From Zymoseptoria tritici IPO323 (Eukaryota; Ascomycota; Dothideomycetes; Mycosphaerellales; Mycosphaerellaceae), in NCBI RefSeq assembly GCF_000219625.1, contig NC_018211.1, forward strand, positions 2,356,001 through 2,420,000: a stretch of DNA of 64,000 nucleotides, in the 5' to 3' direction. The position numbers were made by a program, and so were the translations under genes. The notes beneath the pieces are model-generated. The model saw only the letters and a list, made by a program, of their open reading frames with translations, was not told the DNA's origin and ran no database searches. This document shows, piece by piece, positions 8,232 through 18,530 of the stretch (within the stretch, counting starts at the first letter, position 1; each line of letters opens with the position of its first letter).

Positions 8232-10620
8232 TTAACCCTCGCTCTCCTCGCTGTTGGAGTCGTCGTCCGAATCTTCGATTTCGGGGTCCTTCTTTGGCGG
8301 TAGTGGAATGTTAATGAGCGCCAGGGCGGCGGCTTGACGACGGCGTTAAAGTTTAAGAGATTCTAGCTCGAACTCGCCGGATCCGCTGGCCATAGCGTTG
8401 AAGACGGCGGCTCCTTAGCTTCTTCTACGTTGGTTCCCCGCTATCGCGGTTATAGCGTCCTCCTCGGCGTAGGCGTCTCTTATTATCCGGTCGGGAGTAG
8501 TAACGTTGCTCGATTAAGGTCCTTTAGGCAGAGGCAAGGGAGCGACCTTCCTAGCGTTACGGTTAATCTTTCTAGTCTTCGATTGCTTAGACTTAGTGTT
8601 AACGCCTATTACGTTTTCGTCTTCGTCCTCATCTTAGCGTTTGCGTTTCGCGGGCTTCTCGGCCTTAACGGCAACGCCCTTAGTAGGTTGCTTCTTTGCT
8701 AGTGCCTTTCTCTTAGTCGGCTTAGGCACAGGTATAAGCTCCTTCTCCTCTTCGTCGGAAGAGTCGTTAACAGGCTAATTACGTCGTAGGCGAGCTAGTA
8801 GTCCGGAGTAGCTACTATACGGAGTAAGGAAGTTTTCTAGATCGTTATCTCCTTTAGACTCTTCGTCGAGGGCGTCTAGGGCAGCCTAAGCGACCTGTCT
8901 CCTCTTTTTACGTTCCTTAGAGGCCTTAGACTTGCGATTATGTTCTTTTACTATCTGGCGTATAGTCTTAATGTCTGGGATCCGGTTGTTTCTAGCATCC
9001 GCTTTAGGCTTATTTAGGGTTTGGTCGTCCTAGGTCGGCGTAGCGTAGGCGCGAGTGTAGTTTTTTAATATCGTAGACGCAGCGATAGGGTCGATGCTTT
9101 TAATAATTCGATCCTTTCCTTCGCCCTTAAAGGTGCAGAGGGCCTCTAGGTCCTTAAGAATCTAAAGAAGTCTAGGGTAGTAGATAGTAACTCCGCTCTT
9201 AATATCGTTATAGATGCGTTTAAGCTAAGTAAGAATGTCGATATACAGGACGTTAATAATAAAGGGAGCTAACGGGTGAAGCTTTACTGAAATTGGCGCC
9301 TTAAACTCCTTTATACGGTCGATAGAGTTAAGGAGGGTAAGCAGGATGGACTTTAACTGCCTCTTGGGCTTTGACTTATTTTCCGTAGCGTCGCGTTAAA
9401 GTACTCTGTCTTCTCCTTTATTCTACTAGAACGCCTGCTCCTTCGTTGCGCTAAAGTTAGTAAAGCGCCCAAATTCTCTAGAGAAGTTGTTAAATGCATT
9501 TTAGTAAGTCTTAATAACCTAATCGGTAATTTTAGGTTGTTTGTCTAGAAGAGTTGTAGGCCTCTTAGCACTCTGCTGCCTACTAGTTGTACGTAGGGTC
9601 TTAGGAGTGCGAATTAATTTCTTCGTTAGGGTCTGCTAAGGTTAGTTCTAACGACGTAAAGTCTCTGTTACAAAGGTTCTACGTAAGGGGCCCTAGTTAA
9701 AGTTACCCTTTCCAGCCTTCTTCGCAGGGATAGGGTCGACTTCGGATCTATCCTGCAACTCCTTTTTAATGTTAGCGGCTTTAGACTCGGCCTTTTTAGC
9801 AGCTTTGCGTTGTTTCTCTGCCTCCTTCTCTGCTTTTAGGATAGCCGCTTCTCTTGCCTTCGCGTCCTAGTATGCTATTAGGTCCTCTTCGGTTGTATAA
9901 CTATTCGTTCTTAACTTCATTTCGTATAACTAAATAGCTTTAAAGTCCCTAGCTTGCTAGGCCTAAAAGGCCTTATCCGATTGTCCGGTAACTAGATTAG
10001 CTTAATAAAGTGTTATAGCGTAATTCTTAAACTCCTTTTTGTCGAGGATAACTGTTTCTTAAGGAGGAGCGTTGTCCTTATTTAGGACTTTAGCTCTAGC
10101 TGCTGTAGTATCCTCCTGTGTGTTCCCGTCGTTTAGGACTTGTACGCTTTAATCCGGTATCTGCGCATTGCTTGCTACGCGCTAATTAAGGTAGCGGTGT
10201 CGGAACATATCGTCCTTATCGCTTAGTAGATCTTTAGCCGCTAACAACTCGCGGTCAACTATAGCTTTAGCTACTGCGTCGATTGCGTCTTCTTCCTTTA
10301 GATAAGGCTGCGCACCCTACTAGTTGTCCTAAACTTTATCTTGCGCACGAGCGGTTGCGGCCTTAGCGGTAACTTAACGTAGCTGTTCTAGAGTAATTAG
10401 ATTAGTAGGAGTGTCGACGCGCGCGTTTAGGTCGTTAGCGTCGATGCTAGACTAGTTGTCGCCTATCGTAGAGGTGGTTTTCGAGTGTTTTCTCGACTTC
10501 TTGGTTAATTTAGGGACGTTTTCGAGTGCGTTAAAGTCCAGAAGTGGTGCCTCGTTCTCGGGGTTAAGGTTGTGCCTGTTTCTAGTGTTTACTATCGCGA
10601 TAGTGCTACTATGCAATGTT
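8232..10620 (-). pseudogene. Extra ORF of the copia element (ORF3), charged coiled-coil protein
   Basis: Downstream of pol in element sense lies a block of about 790 codons, interrupted by TAA/TAG at positions that fit former CAA/CAG. I do not recognise the product. Visible: a hydrophilic N-terminal part, an Ala/Lys/Glu-rich heptad stretch near 9760-9850 (LKAEKEAEKQRKAAKK), a Lys/Arg-rich segment near 8620-8700 (KAEKPAKRKR, a likely nuclear signal) followed by an acidic patch, and a very acidic C-terminus (EDSDDDSNSEESEG) ending at TAA 8232-8234. No ATG is left near the 5' edge; one may have mutated to ATA. Canonical copia elements lack such an ORF. Coordinates of the start are approximate and frame continuity over the whole length was only partly followed. 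Confidence 0.55.
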
Positions 10621-10990
10621 AACACCTCTGCTAATGCAAAATAAGGTAGTTAAAGAAGAAGAGAAAGTAGAACTGCAAACGGAAAAGATATAAGCTCTAA
10701 GAATAAGCACAGACTAGTGCTAAGGAATGCGTTACGGGTTTAGAAGTACGCGTAGTTCGGCATGTGATAGCTGTTTAGGCCTTTAGCAGCTACTAATTTC
10801 AGTTTAGCGCAAAAAGTGAAGTGAATTTGGCTTTAAAAGGGTAATCCGGTCGATAGATCCCTAGATGTATACGTCCTAGACTACTTGTTAAGGTAGTAAA
10901 CGTAATAATTTAAGTCCGCATGTAATGTGCATATAAGGCTATGTAATAGCTCCTGATCGTTATGCAGACTTCTTTCTAATAGTAAAGTTA

Positions 10991-11010
10991 GGCTAGGCAT
11001 TTGCCTAGCC
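10991..11010. other. Perfect hairpin between pol and ORF3 of copia
   Basis: GGCTAGGCA and TGCCTAGCC form nine-base arms around a TT loop. It lies just before a second copy of the PPT-like motif. It could be a processing or termination structure, or a chance palindrome. Confidence 0.4.
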
Positions 11011-11013
11011 CTT

Positions 11014-11072
11014 ACCCCCGAGATCCGGTAGTAAAGTTTTACTGTTAGCGCAGTCCTCACCCCCTAGATCCG
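11014..11072 (-). repeat. Internal copies of the copia PPT-adjacent motif
   Basis: ACCCCCGAGATCCG next to the left LTR (8197-8210) recurs at 11014-11027, and as ACCCCCTAGATCCG at 11059-11072. The repeats bracket the ORF3 block, as if it had been added between an old and a new polypurine tract. Confidence 0.6.
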
Positions 11073-11099
11073 GTAGTATTGTTATTCGGAGCTAGTCTA

Positions 11100-14000
11100 G
11101 AAAGGCGCGATGCCGTTATGCTAACAGCAGTTTTGTCATCCCGTCCGCGGGCATTAAGGTAGTTTCGACCTATTCGACCTTAAGGTCTCCGGCTTAGTAC
11201 CTCTTACGCAGCTAGCACTGCTGTATATCTACATGCCTTATCTTAGTGTCCAGCTTTTGGCCTTGTGCAGTAACGACTCGAATAGTTTGCTTGTTGTTAT
11301 ATAACAACCTCCCCTTGCTGTTAAGGCTTAAGTCTATGTTTTTGAACACTCGTTCCCACTAGATTATCTCCGTTCTAGCATAGCTAAGTGCATACAGCTC
11401 TAACTCCGTAGATAATTTGGTAACTATAGTCTACTTCGTAGACTTCTAGTCGATAATTCCTCCAAACAAGAAGAAAACTATACCCTCTAAGCTTCTTCGC
11501 GTCTCTAGATCGTCTGCGAACGACGCATCTAAGGCTCCGAAGAACTCTAGCGGTTGCGATAGGTAGGTAAGCCTACTGTCGTCTTTGCTATACTAAACGC
11601 TTAATTAAGAGCTTTGTAGCAGATATCTAATGCAATAATCTGCTGCTTTAAGATAATGTTCGGCTAGATTTACTAGATAACGTGCTAATAAAGAAACTGC
11701 AAAAGCGATATCCGGTCTTGTGTAGGATGCTGCGAAGTTAAGAGAACCAACTTTTAACTGCATCTCCTTGATTATGTAGGGTTTCGCTTTTTCTTTTGCC
11801 GGTTCCTAATCAAAGTTTATAGGTAGAGGTGTATCCGCCCTTTTTTTAGTTAATAAGATATTGTATCTTCCGGCGACCTTCTTAATGTAGGTGTCTTAGT
11901 TTAGCTACATGTCCCTAGTCTCTCTGTTCCGGATAATTTTAATTCTATAGAAGTAGTCGATTAGGCCTATAACCCTTATCTCGTATTTGGCTATTAGCCT
12001 TTTCTGTATATCTTCGGCGTGAACTTTGTGTTTATAATAAAATGCTAACATAATGTTATCGACAAAGAAGAAGATTATAACTTTTCTATTAGTGTATAGG
12101 CAATTAACAACTTGCCGTAGTCCAAGCTCTTCGACACCTTTACTTAGATCTCCCTACTATAGCGCTAGGGACTCCTTAAAGCCGTAAAGGGCGCGAACGC
12201 ATTTTAACAGTATGTTCGGGTCTCGAAAACCGTCTAGGGGTTAAAGGTAGATTAGCGTCGGCAACTTAGAGTTTAGAAAGGCGTTTACGGCGTCTATCTA
12301 GATTGTTTCTAGGTTAAAGTATGCTATAATCGCTATTAACAACCTAAACAGCCTCGCTGCGAGGGTAGCTGCGTACGTGTTAAGCTCGGTTAACTACAAG
12401 TCTCCTCTTGCACAAATTCGAGCCTTAAACTTCTCTAAGTGTCCTTTTAAGTCTTGCTTGTATTTGAACACCTACGTTAACGGGACGGTTAGGTTGTTTC
12501 CTACTTAACTTTTAGGGATCTAATAGAACGTTCTAGTGTCGAGAGCCTTTTAAAACTCTGCTCTAGCAGCCTTTTCGAATTCCTCTAAGTACTTGTACAT
12601 AATAAGGTCTTTCTAGCGCTTTAGTTCTAGCGGTAAATCTCCGATAAGGATAGGTGCGTCTTTTGCGGATGCTCCTTCCTCTATAACCGCCTTTATCGTA
12701 GTAATAGCGTAGACTTTAGCTATCGTCGCATAAGTCGCGAACATTCCTGTAGTGTCGAATAAGGTCATTTCGCCAAAGTTAAAGTCTATAACCTCGGTGT
12801 TAAAGCTTCGAGGTAGATGGTAGTCGATCATTCTCTGCCGTTAAGCCGATAACGTTAGTTTATCGAGCTCATCGTCCGGATCTATCTGTTCCAGTCCCCG
12901 CTTCTAAGCTTAATAGAAGGGGAAGAGTTAATTATCTATGTATTCGATGCCTTAGACACTAACAAACGTTTCTACGATGTCTTCTCGCATCTCTTTAGGT
13001 CTGTTGTAGGGGATTGTGTATTCGACATTACTGTCGTCTTAAATTAGAGCACCTCTTCGGAAGGATTCCGGAATTTCGACCTTATCACCTTGTCTAGCGA
13101 TGTAGCTTATGTACATAGCCTCTTGTAGGTTATAAAATTAATGTGCTTCTGTAGCGTAGTCTAGTTCGACATTAATCGCAAGATTAAGTAGTACTACTAT
13201 GTTTAGATTAAAGTCGTAGAGTCCTTCGTACTTTATCTTCTCGTTGAATACCACATCTCTTGTCCTAATCACCCTGTCTAGGCTTGGAATCCAGATTCGA
13301 AATATGTTGTATCCCTCGAACCCGACTAGGTATCCGATTCTTGCTCGCTCTATTATCTTCTCCCTTTTAGGGACGTCTTTTGGATTGGTTTTGTGTACAT
13401 ACGCTCTCGACCCGAACTTATAGATGTAGGCGATATCTGGCTTCTAGTTTGTCGCTATTTCCTATAGGGATTTGTAACCTAATGCTTGCGTTAGGGCCCT
13501 GTTTATAATATAGGCTGCTATTACGTAGGCTTTATTCCAGAGATCCTTTAGGAGCCTTAATTTAATAATTAGTGTCCTTGCTATCTCGACGATAACGCCG
13601 CCGGCTCGTTCTGCTAGGTCCTATGCTTGCGTATACGGTACTAAGGGCTTCTACATTACTAATCCCTTACGGAGTGCGGACTAAAACGTCAATCCGTACT
13701 TGGGGTCTGCGTCCGATCTAAGGGCGAATATTTCACGACCTATACTCTTTACAAAGGTCTAAAGTTCCTCGAAGTATCGTACCAGGCTCGCTTAATTAGT
13801 ATTCGGCATCGTCCAAACGAAGTGCAGGTGTGTCGTTAAATCCACGGCGTGAAACATGTATTTATCTCCGTTCTTTGCTATGTTAAATTCTACGATATCG
13901 GCCGTAACGTCGGAAAAAGGTGCTAGCATCTTAATCTTAACCGGTTTTCTTCGAGAAACGATTCTTTTTAACTTGCTCTAGGCGTATAAGTGGCATTCGT

Positions 14001-15000
14001 GCATTTTAGGGGCCGCATCTCCATTTTTTAGATACTCTACGCCTTTAATAGCTCGATAGAGTTCTAATATACAATCACCCCCGATATAGCCTATAACTTA
14101 GTACTATTAGGCCTAAGAGAGGACTCTAGGTCGTCTCGTAGCCCTACTGTCCATCGCGAAGGCGACGAGCCGTGTTTGATCGGCTAGTTAATCCCTTTTT
14201 AACGCCATCTCGACGCTTAGGGGTTAACTGTTCTTGTTAAGTAGCTAGTTGATAATTTCAATCCTTACTTTCGGCATAGTCGCCAGGTTTAGGTATAGTA
14301 AGCCGCTATATCGCTTGATTTTGGTAACAACTGCTCTGGATTTATCTATCTAGTTGTCGGTCCTCTTGTCTAAGAAGAGGCCGAAGTCTCTACACAGCCT
14401 AGTCGACACGATGTTAACATGAAATCCGGGTATATATAGGACGTCCCTTAGTAACAGCGTAATCGGCTTGCCTGAGGGTAATAGGAACTGCACTTTTGCC
14501 GTGCCTCTTGCAGCAGCCTTCATCTGTTAGTTCCCGGTGTAAATCGATACGTTGTATGGTATATTAACGACCTTAAATCCCGCCATAGTTGGATTGTTTA
14601 CGATATAAACGTTCGAGCTACTGTCTAGAAGCTATCGATTTTTCTCGTCGTAAGCTTCGGTCGACATTACTCTGAACTAAGTTACCGCTCTAATAGCGTA
14701 ACTGCTATACTGCGTCTTTGGTTCGTTAGAGACGATTGTCCTACTTAAACTAGGTATTCCGGACCTAGTCTATTCCTTTAGTACCTTAGTAATCTTGTAG
14801 TAATCCTTTAGTCCTATAGTAATAGGGTCTCTAAACTTCATCTGCTAGAGGCACTTAGCCTTGTCCTTCTTAAGGACGTTCCGGTAGTTGTCGAGGAATT
14901 TCTTATCCTCTTTTGTTATATCGGCTTTATTAGGTCGAAGACGATAGTTAACGATAGGACAATCTCCTAGTTTTGGACACGCTTTGTCGGCGTCTTTACC
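11100..15000 (-). pseudogene. Copia pol: protease, integrase, RT, RNase H (RIP-degraded)
   Basis: Read on the minus strand. A protease-like segment near 14600 shows LDSSSNVYIVNNP, where copia proteases have D-S/T-G, so Gly has become Ser. Integrase near 13600-13950 shows the D-D-E framework: FHAVDLTTHLHFVW, FALRSDADPKYG and ERAGGVIVEIARTL. RT near 12030-12310 shows IDAVNAFLNSKLP and FFFVDNIMLAF; the second Asp of the YVDD-type motif is Asn at 12052-12054 (GAT to AAT). RNase H should follow to about 11100. Many TAG/TAA stops fit CAG, CAA or TGG. Boundaries are approximate; the polyprotein cannot be made in this copy. Confidence 0.85.
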
Positions 15001-15960
15001 CGTATACGGTCGATAGGTCCTGTCCTTATTGTTAGGCCTGTTCCCTCTGTTTTAATTACCTAAATTAGTTGTTGCGTTAAATATTACCTAACCTGTTCCG
15101 GTAATTTAAGCCTCTTTAGACCCAAACGTGGCGTTTGCACGGAACTGCTTGGCCAAGTTGCTAGGATCTCTGTTAATAAACGCAGTTACGTCGTGAACGC
15201 ATTAACTAAGATTATTCTTGCTCGCTAACAGTCTTCCTGTAGTAACATCAATCTTGTCTTCTACTATCCGCACGAAGTCGTCTTTTAGGATGCTAGCGGC
15301 CGGATAGTGTCCTCTAACTATCTTCTTTTTAAGCTTAATCCACTTCTGCAGGTGCATAAGGATGTTAGACGACTTAGGTCTAGACAACAGGTCGTTGTGT
15401 TGTTTAGAAAGCATTCTACGCCTCGTTGCGTCGTCCGGCGCGAATGTCTTAGTTACGAAGTCTATCCAGCTTGCTAGTGTCCTAGACTAATCGTTAAGGT
15501 CGTCTAGGTACGTTAACGGAATAGTCCGGCTAAAGTATTTTTTAAAATCTTCTTTCTTCTTCCTAAACGTCTCGTAGATGACGGATTCTCTAGTGTAGTT
15601 CTTTATTTTAGAGTCGAAAATGGCTTTATTTTGTTGCCACTTTATGAAGTTCTCGCCTTCCAGAAGTTAAGTGTCTGTAAGGCCCAAATCCGTCTTGTTC
15701 GGCATGTTTAGGACCTTTGGTTCTGAAGTTCGGTCTACGGCTATACCGTCTTTAACTATTAGGGTTGTCTCTCGTATGTATTGCTACACATAGTTGTCAA
15801 TTGCCGCCGACTTAGTGTTTAGGTACCATTCGTCGTACTTGGTTTAATCGGTGCAGACGATTTCTCGATGCTTTAGTCCTGTTGCGGTTAGAAAACCTAA
15901 CGAGTCTAGCTTAAGACCTTCTATTGTTGCTTGTTAATGCGAAGTTGTCTTTAATCTTGT
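15000..15960 (-). pseudogene. Copia gag region (RIP-degraded)
   Basis: Minus-strand coding remnant next to the 5' LTR in element sense. A Lys-rich stretch (MHLQKWIKLKKKIVRGHY) is open at 15202-15414, followed toward pol by a C-P-x3-D-C-P segment that may be a degraded zinc knuckle. The assignment rests mainly on position between LTR and protease. Confidence 0.6.
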
Positions 15961-15987
15961 TGTTCAAGTCGAAACCGGGCTTATAAC

Positions 15988-16225
15988 TGTTAATTTAGTA
16001 GTGCAATGCAGGGGTGAACTTCAAGATTAAGAAAAACCATGTGTTTCTTAAGGTTATCGACCTAAAGACTATATAGACGCCGTAATTCCAAATACCTAAA
16101 AGGGGTTGGGGTCTTATCGCCAATATCCTATAATATCATATAGGACACTAACCACGTAATCAGGCTGTTAGAGTCAATATCCCTGGTCTTACCCTGTTTC
16201 ATGAATCAACGCTAACAGATCGACA
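15988..16225 (-). repeat. Copia LTR (5' LTR in element sense)
   Basis: 238 bp, beginning TGTTAATTTAG and ending CGACA, followed directly by the target duplication CATTG. It carries three of the twelve RIP-type changes that distinguish the two LTRs. Confidence 0.95.
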
Positions 16226-16480
16226 CATTGACAACGCTGGTCAAACAGGGGTGGTCTTGTCCATGTTCCATGTCAATATTCCCCCTGCGGGCCAGCGGCC
16301 AGCCTCATCTTTCGTCCGTGTGTCAAATCCTTGAAACGGTTGAGGTGTCAAAGCGTAAAACCCGTCCTTGGCTCGTCACTCTGATCGATCTCTCCTCCCA
16401 GTGCTCTGTTCATCTCAATACCGGTTTTGTCAATCTTCATCGACGTCGATCCGACTAGTGCCCGCGGCTCCAATCTCTCC

Positions 16481-18211
16481 ATGATGCATACGATGAAATT
16501 GTTGTCAGGCTTGTCACTGCTTCTGGCCAGCAGCTCAGCACAATGCTTTGATCCCTCCCCAGCCTTCCCAGTCCCGAGTTGGGGACAAAATGGCCAAAGT
16601 CTGGCCTCAGTCTTGGAATCAATCGAAAGCAAAATCTCGACCATCGTCTCTAAGCAAGCCTTCAATGCCTCTTCCTTCTCCATTGAGTTGACGTCTGCGT
16701 CGAATACTATCTGGTCCATGCACCACACAGCTGCCCACCGCAATGAGAACCGGCCTGGCACAGAGACCGTCGACGAAAACAGCGTTTTCCGCATCTCTGC
16801 AGTCACAAAAGTCTTCACCGTTCTGGCTCTGCTTCAAGAACACCAGGCGGGCAGCTTGAATCTGGAGGACCCGATCAGCAAGCATTTACCAGAGCTCACC
16901 GGAGAGATTGCATGGGCAAACATCACCTTGCGGGCCCTTGCCAGTCATTTGTCCGGTATCCCGCGAGAGTTTGCTCACAGCGATCTCATCAATTCGCTCG
17001 AGGATCCCACTTCTGTTGGTCTGCCTCCGGCTACAAAGGACGGCTGTCCGACGTGCGACGAGTACAACCACTACTTGCCATGTACCGCTGAGGACTTGCT
17101 GGAAGCCGTCCGGAAGCTCGACCCAGTTTTCAGGCCGAATGACAAGTCGACGTACAGCAATGTCGCATTCGAGCTCATTGGCATGGCCGTGGAGAAGTCG
17201 ACCGGCAAAGACTTCGGAACGTATCTTCAAAAGGAAGTGATTGATCGGCTGGGCATGAAGTCGACATCGATGAACCCACCATCTACCGACAAACGTGCCG
17301 TACTTCCAATCTGGTCCAAGGGCGACAATTACTGGGGCATCGACGCGGGCGTGCAGAATGCGACTGCTGGAATGTATGCCACCTCTTCCGACATGAGCAA
17401 GCTGCTACAATATATACTGTCCAACGCCAATCAAATCGTGCCCGGCGTGAACTGGCTGCTGCCTGTCAGCTGGGCTACCGGCTTTAGAACTTTCTACGGT
17501 ATGCCATGGGAGATCTTGCGGACGGAGAAAGTGCTGGAAGCAAGGCAGCGACCCGTGACTTTCGTCACCAAGTCTGGTGGCATGCCCGGCTACTATTCCA
17601 GGATCACTCTGATGCCGGAGTATGGCCTTGGCCTGACGATCCTCGTCGGCGGAGAGACGGAGTTGTTGAGTGAGCTCCAAGAGCTGATCACGACACGTTT
17701 GATCCGGGAGGGTGATCCGATCCTGTGGTCGGAGCTGGCTGACGCTTACGATGGTCGATATCTGGCCAAGGACAGCTCTCTGAATTCTTCTCTCACGATA
17801 TCGACGACACCCACTGGAGGCATGAGGGTCACCTCATTCATTAGCAACGGCACCGATGCGTTGCAGAAAGTGTTCGGGAGAGAAGCGCACTCGGAACGAT
17901 GGCATGCGCAATTGATTCCAACAATGCGGTACAAGGACGAGTCCCGGCGACGAGGGAACATCTGGCGGCTCATCATCGTGCCAGAGCGACTGGACCAGTC
18001 CGATCTCGTGTGGGACGATCTTTGTGGTACCGATGTGGACACGTCGAGATACGCGGGCATTCCGGCAAACGAATTCGTCTTCTGGCACGACGAGCAGGCG
18101 GTCGAGCTGCCGGCTTGGAAAGTGAAGTTGGAGAGGTCCAGGAATGATAGCAACGTGGACGCAGATGCTCTGGTTGTCCAGGGTGCGACGAGAGCTCATC
18201 CGGATATGTAA
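16481..18211 (+). CDS. Secreted beta-lactamase-fold protein (class C/LACTB-like) lacking the catalytic Ser
   Basis: 576 aa, single exon. The start at ATG 16481 (or 16484) puts a signal peptide first (MKLLSGLSLLLASSSAQC). The fold is that of serine beta-lactamases, esterases and D-aminopeptidases: FRISAVTKVFTVLALL at the active-site helix, YSN at residues 225-227, and KSGGMPGY near 364-371 in place of the KTG box, then a C-terminal beta-rich domain of about 180 residues as in fungal homologues. The nucleophile position of S-x-x-K is Ala107 (GCA at 16799-16801), the neighbouring residue being Ser106, so the usual acyl-enzyme chemistry seems impossible. Several N-x-S/T sites fit secretion. Such proteins are common in fungal metabolite clusters as hydrolases or thioesterase-like factors. 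No RIP signs. It lies directly right of the copia element. Confidence 0.88.
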   Translation: MMHTMKLLSGLSLLLASSSAQCFDPSPAFPVPSWGQNGQSLASVLESIESKISTIVSKQAFNASSFSIELTSASNTIWSMHHTAAHRNENRPGTETVDENSVFRISAVTKVFTVLALLQEHQAGSLNLEDPISKHLPELTGEIAWANITLRALASHLSGIPREFAHSDLINSLEDPTSVGLPPATKDGCPTCDEYNHYLPCTAEDLLEAVRKLDPVFRPNDKSTYSNVAFELIGMAVEKSTGKDFGTYLQKEVIDRLGMKSTSMNPPSTDKRAVLPIWSKGDNYWGIDAGVQNATAGMYATSSDMSKLLQYILSNANQIVPGVNWLLPVSWATGFRTFYGMPWEILRTEKVLEARQRPVTFVTKSGGMPGYYSRITLMPEYGLGLTILVGGETELLSELQELITTRLIREGDPILWSELADAYDGRYLAKDSSLNSSLTISTTPTGGMRVTSFISNGTDALQKVFGREAHSERWHAQLIPTMRYKDESRRRGNIWRLIIVPERLDQSDLVWDDLCGTDVDTSRYAGIPANEFVFWHDEQAVELPAWKVKLERSRNDSNVDADALVVQGATRAHPDM

Positions 18212-18530
18212 CTTCCGCCAGTTCAAGAGAGTGCTCCAGCAGAGCGGTCAATGCGAGCTGTGCGCATTGTAGCCAAGTGAAATATCAAGTCTTCATGCCG
18301 GCACATCGTTCTAAATCGTATTGGACGACCGGTTTCTCGTACTTTCGCCTTGTCCGTCCAAGAACATTCTTGCTCGATATGCGATACCGCGTTGTCCCAG
18401 TAATCCTCTTACTTGAGAAGGGTATACAAGACTTCTGTTTAGGCGCAATAACATAGGTGACATTCGCGACTGCAGTACTTTCGAGACCAGAAGACTGGTT
18501 TGGCCCATTACTGTAATTTCTCGAGGATGT
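18212..18530 (+). other. 3' flank of the beta-lactamase-like gene; edge of gene DNA
   Basis: About 320 bp of normal composition (both CpA and TpG present) without a convincing gene. From about 18530 the DNA changes abruptly to TpA-rich sequence almost without CpA and TpG, which marks the left border of the RIP-altered block. Confidence 0.6.

Larger units (their letters stand above)
7958..16225 (-). mobile_element. Ty1/copia LTR retrotransposon, complete but RIP-inactivated
   Basis: An 8268-bp element with two 238-bp LTRs of equal length, TG...CA-type ends and TSD CATTG at 7953-7957 and 16226-16230. It reads on the minus strand: gag at the right, then protease, integrase, reverse transcriptase and RNase H (copia order), then an additional ORF before the left LTR. 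Stops at former CAG/CAA/TGG codons break every ORF, but little frame shifting is seen. The purine-rich tract next to the left LTR (8196-8210 read on the minus strand) fits the 3' PPT. It separates the PPOX and beta-lactamase-like genes. Confidence 0.95.

Noticed and set aside
8430..8702. 90-codon plus-strand open frame inside copia
   Set aside because: It is antisense to ORF3 of the element; its hydrophobic look comes from complementing Lys/Glu codons.
16427..16480. Upstream in-frame start for the beta-lactamase-like protein
   Set aside because: The codon at 16427 is TTG, and the added 18 residues are polar and would bury the signal peptide. ATG 16481/16484 is preferred.
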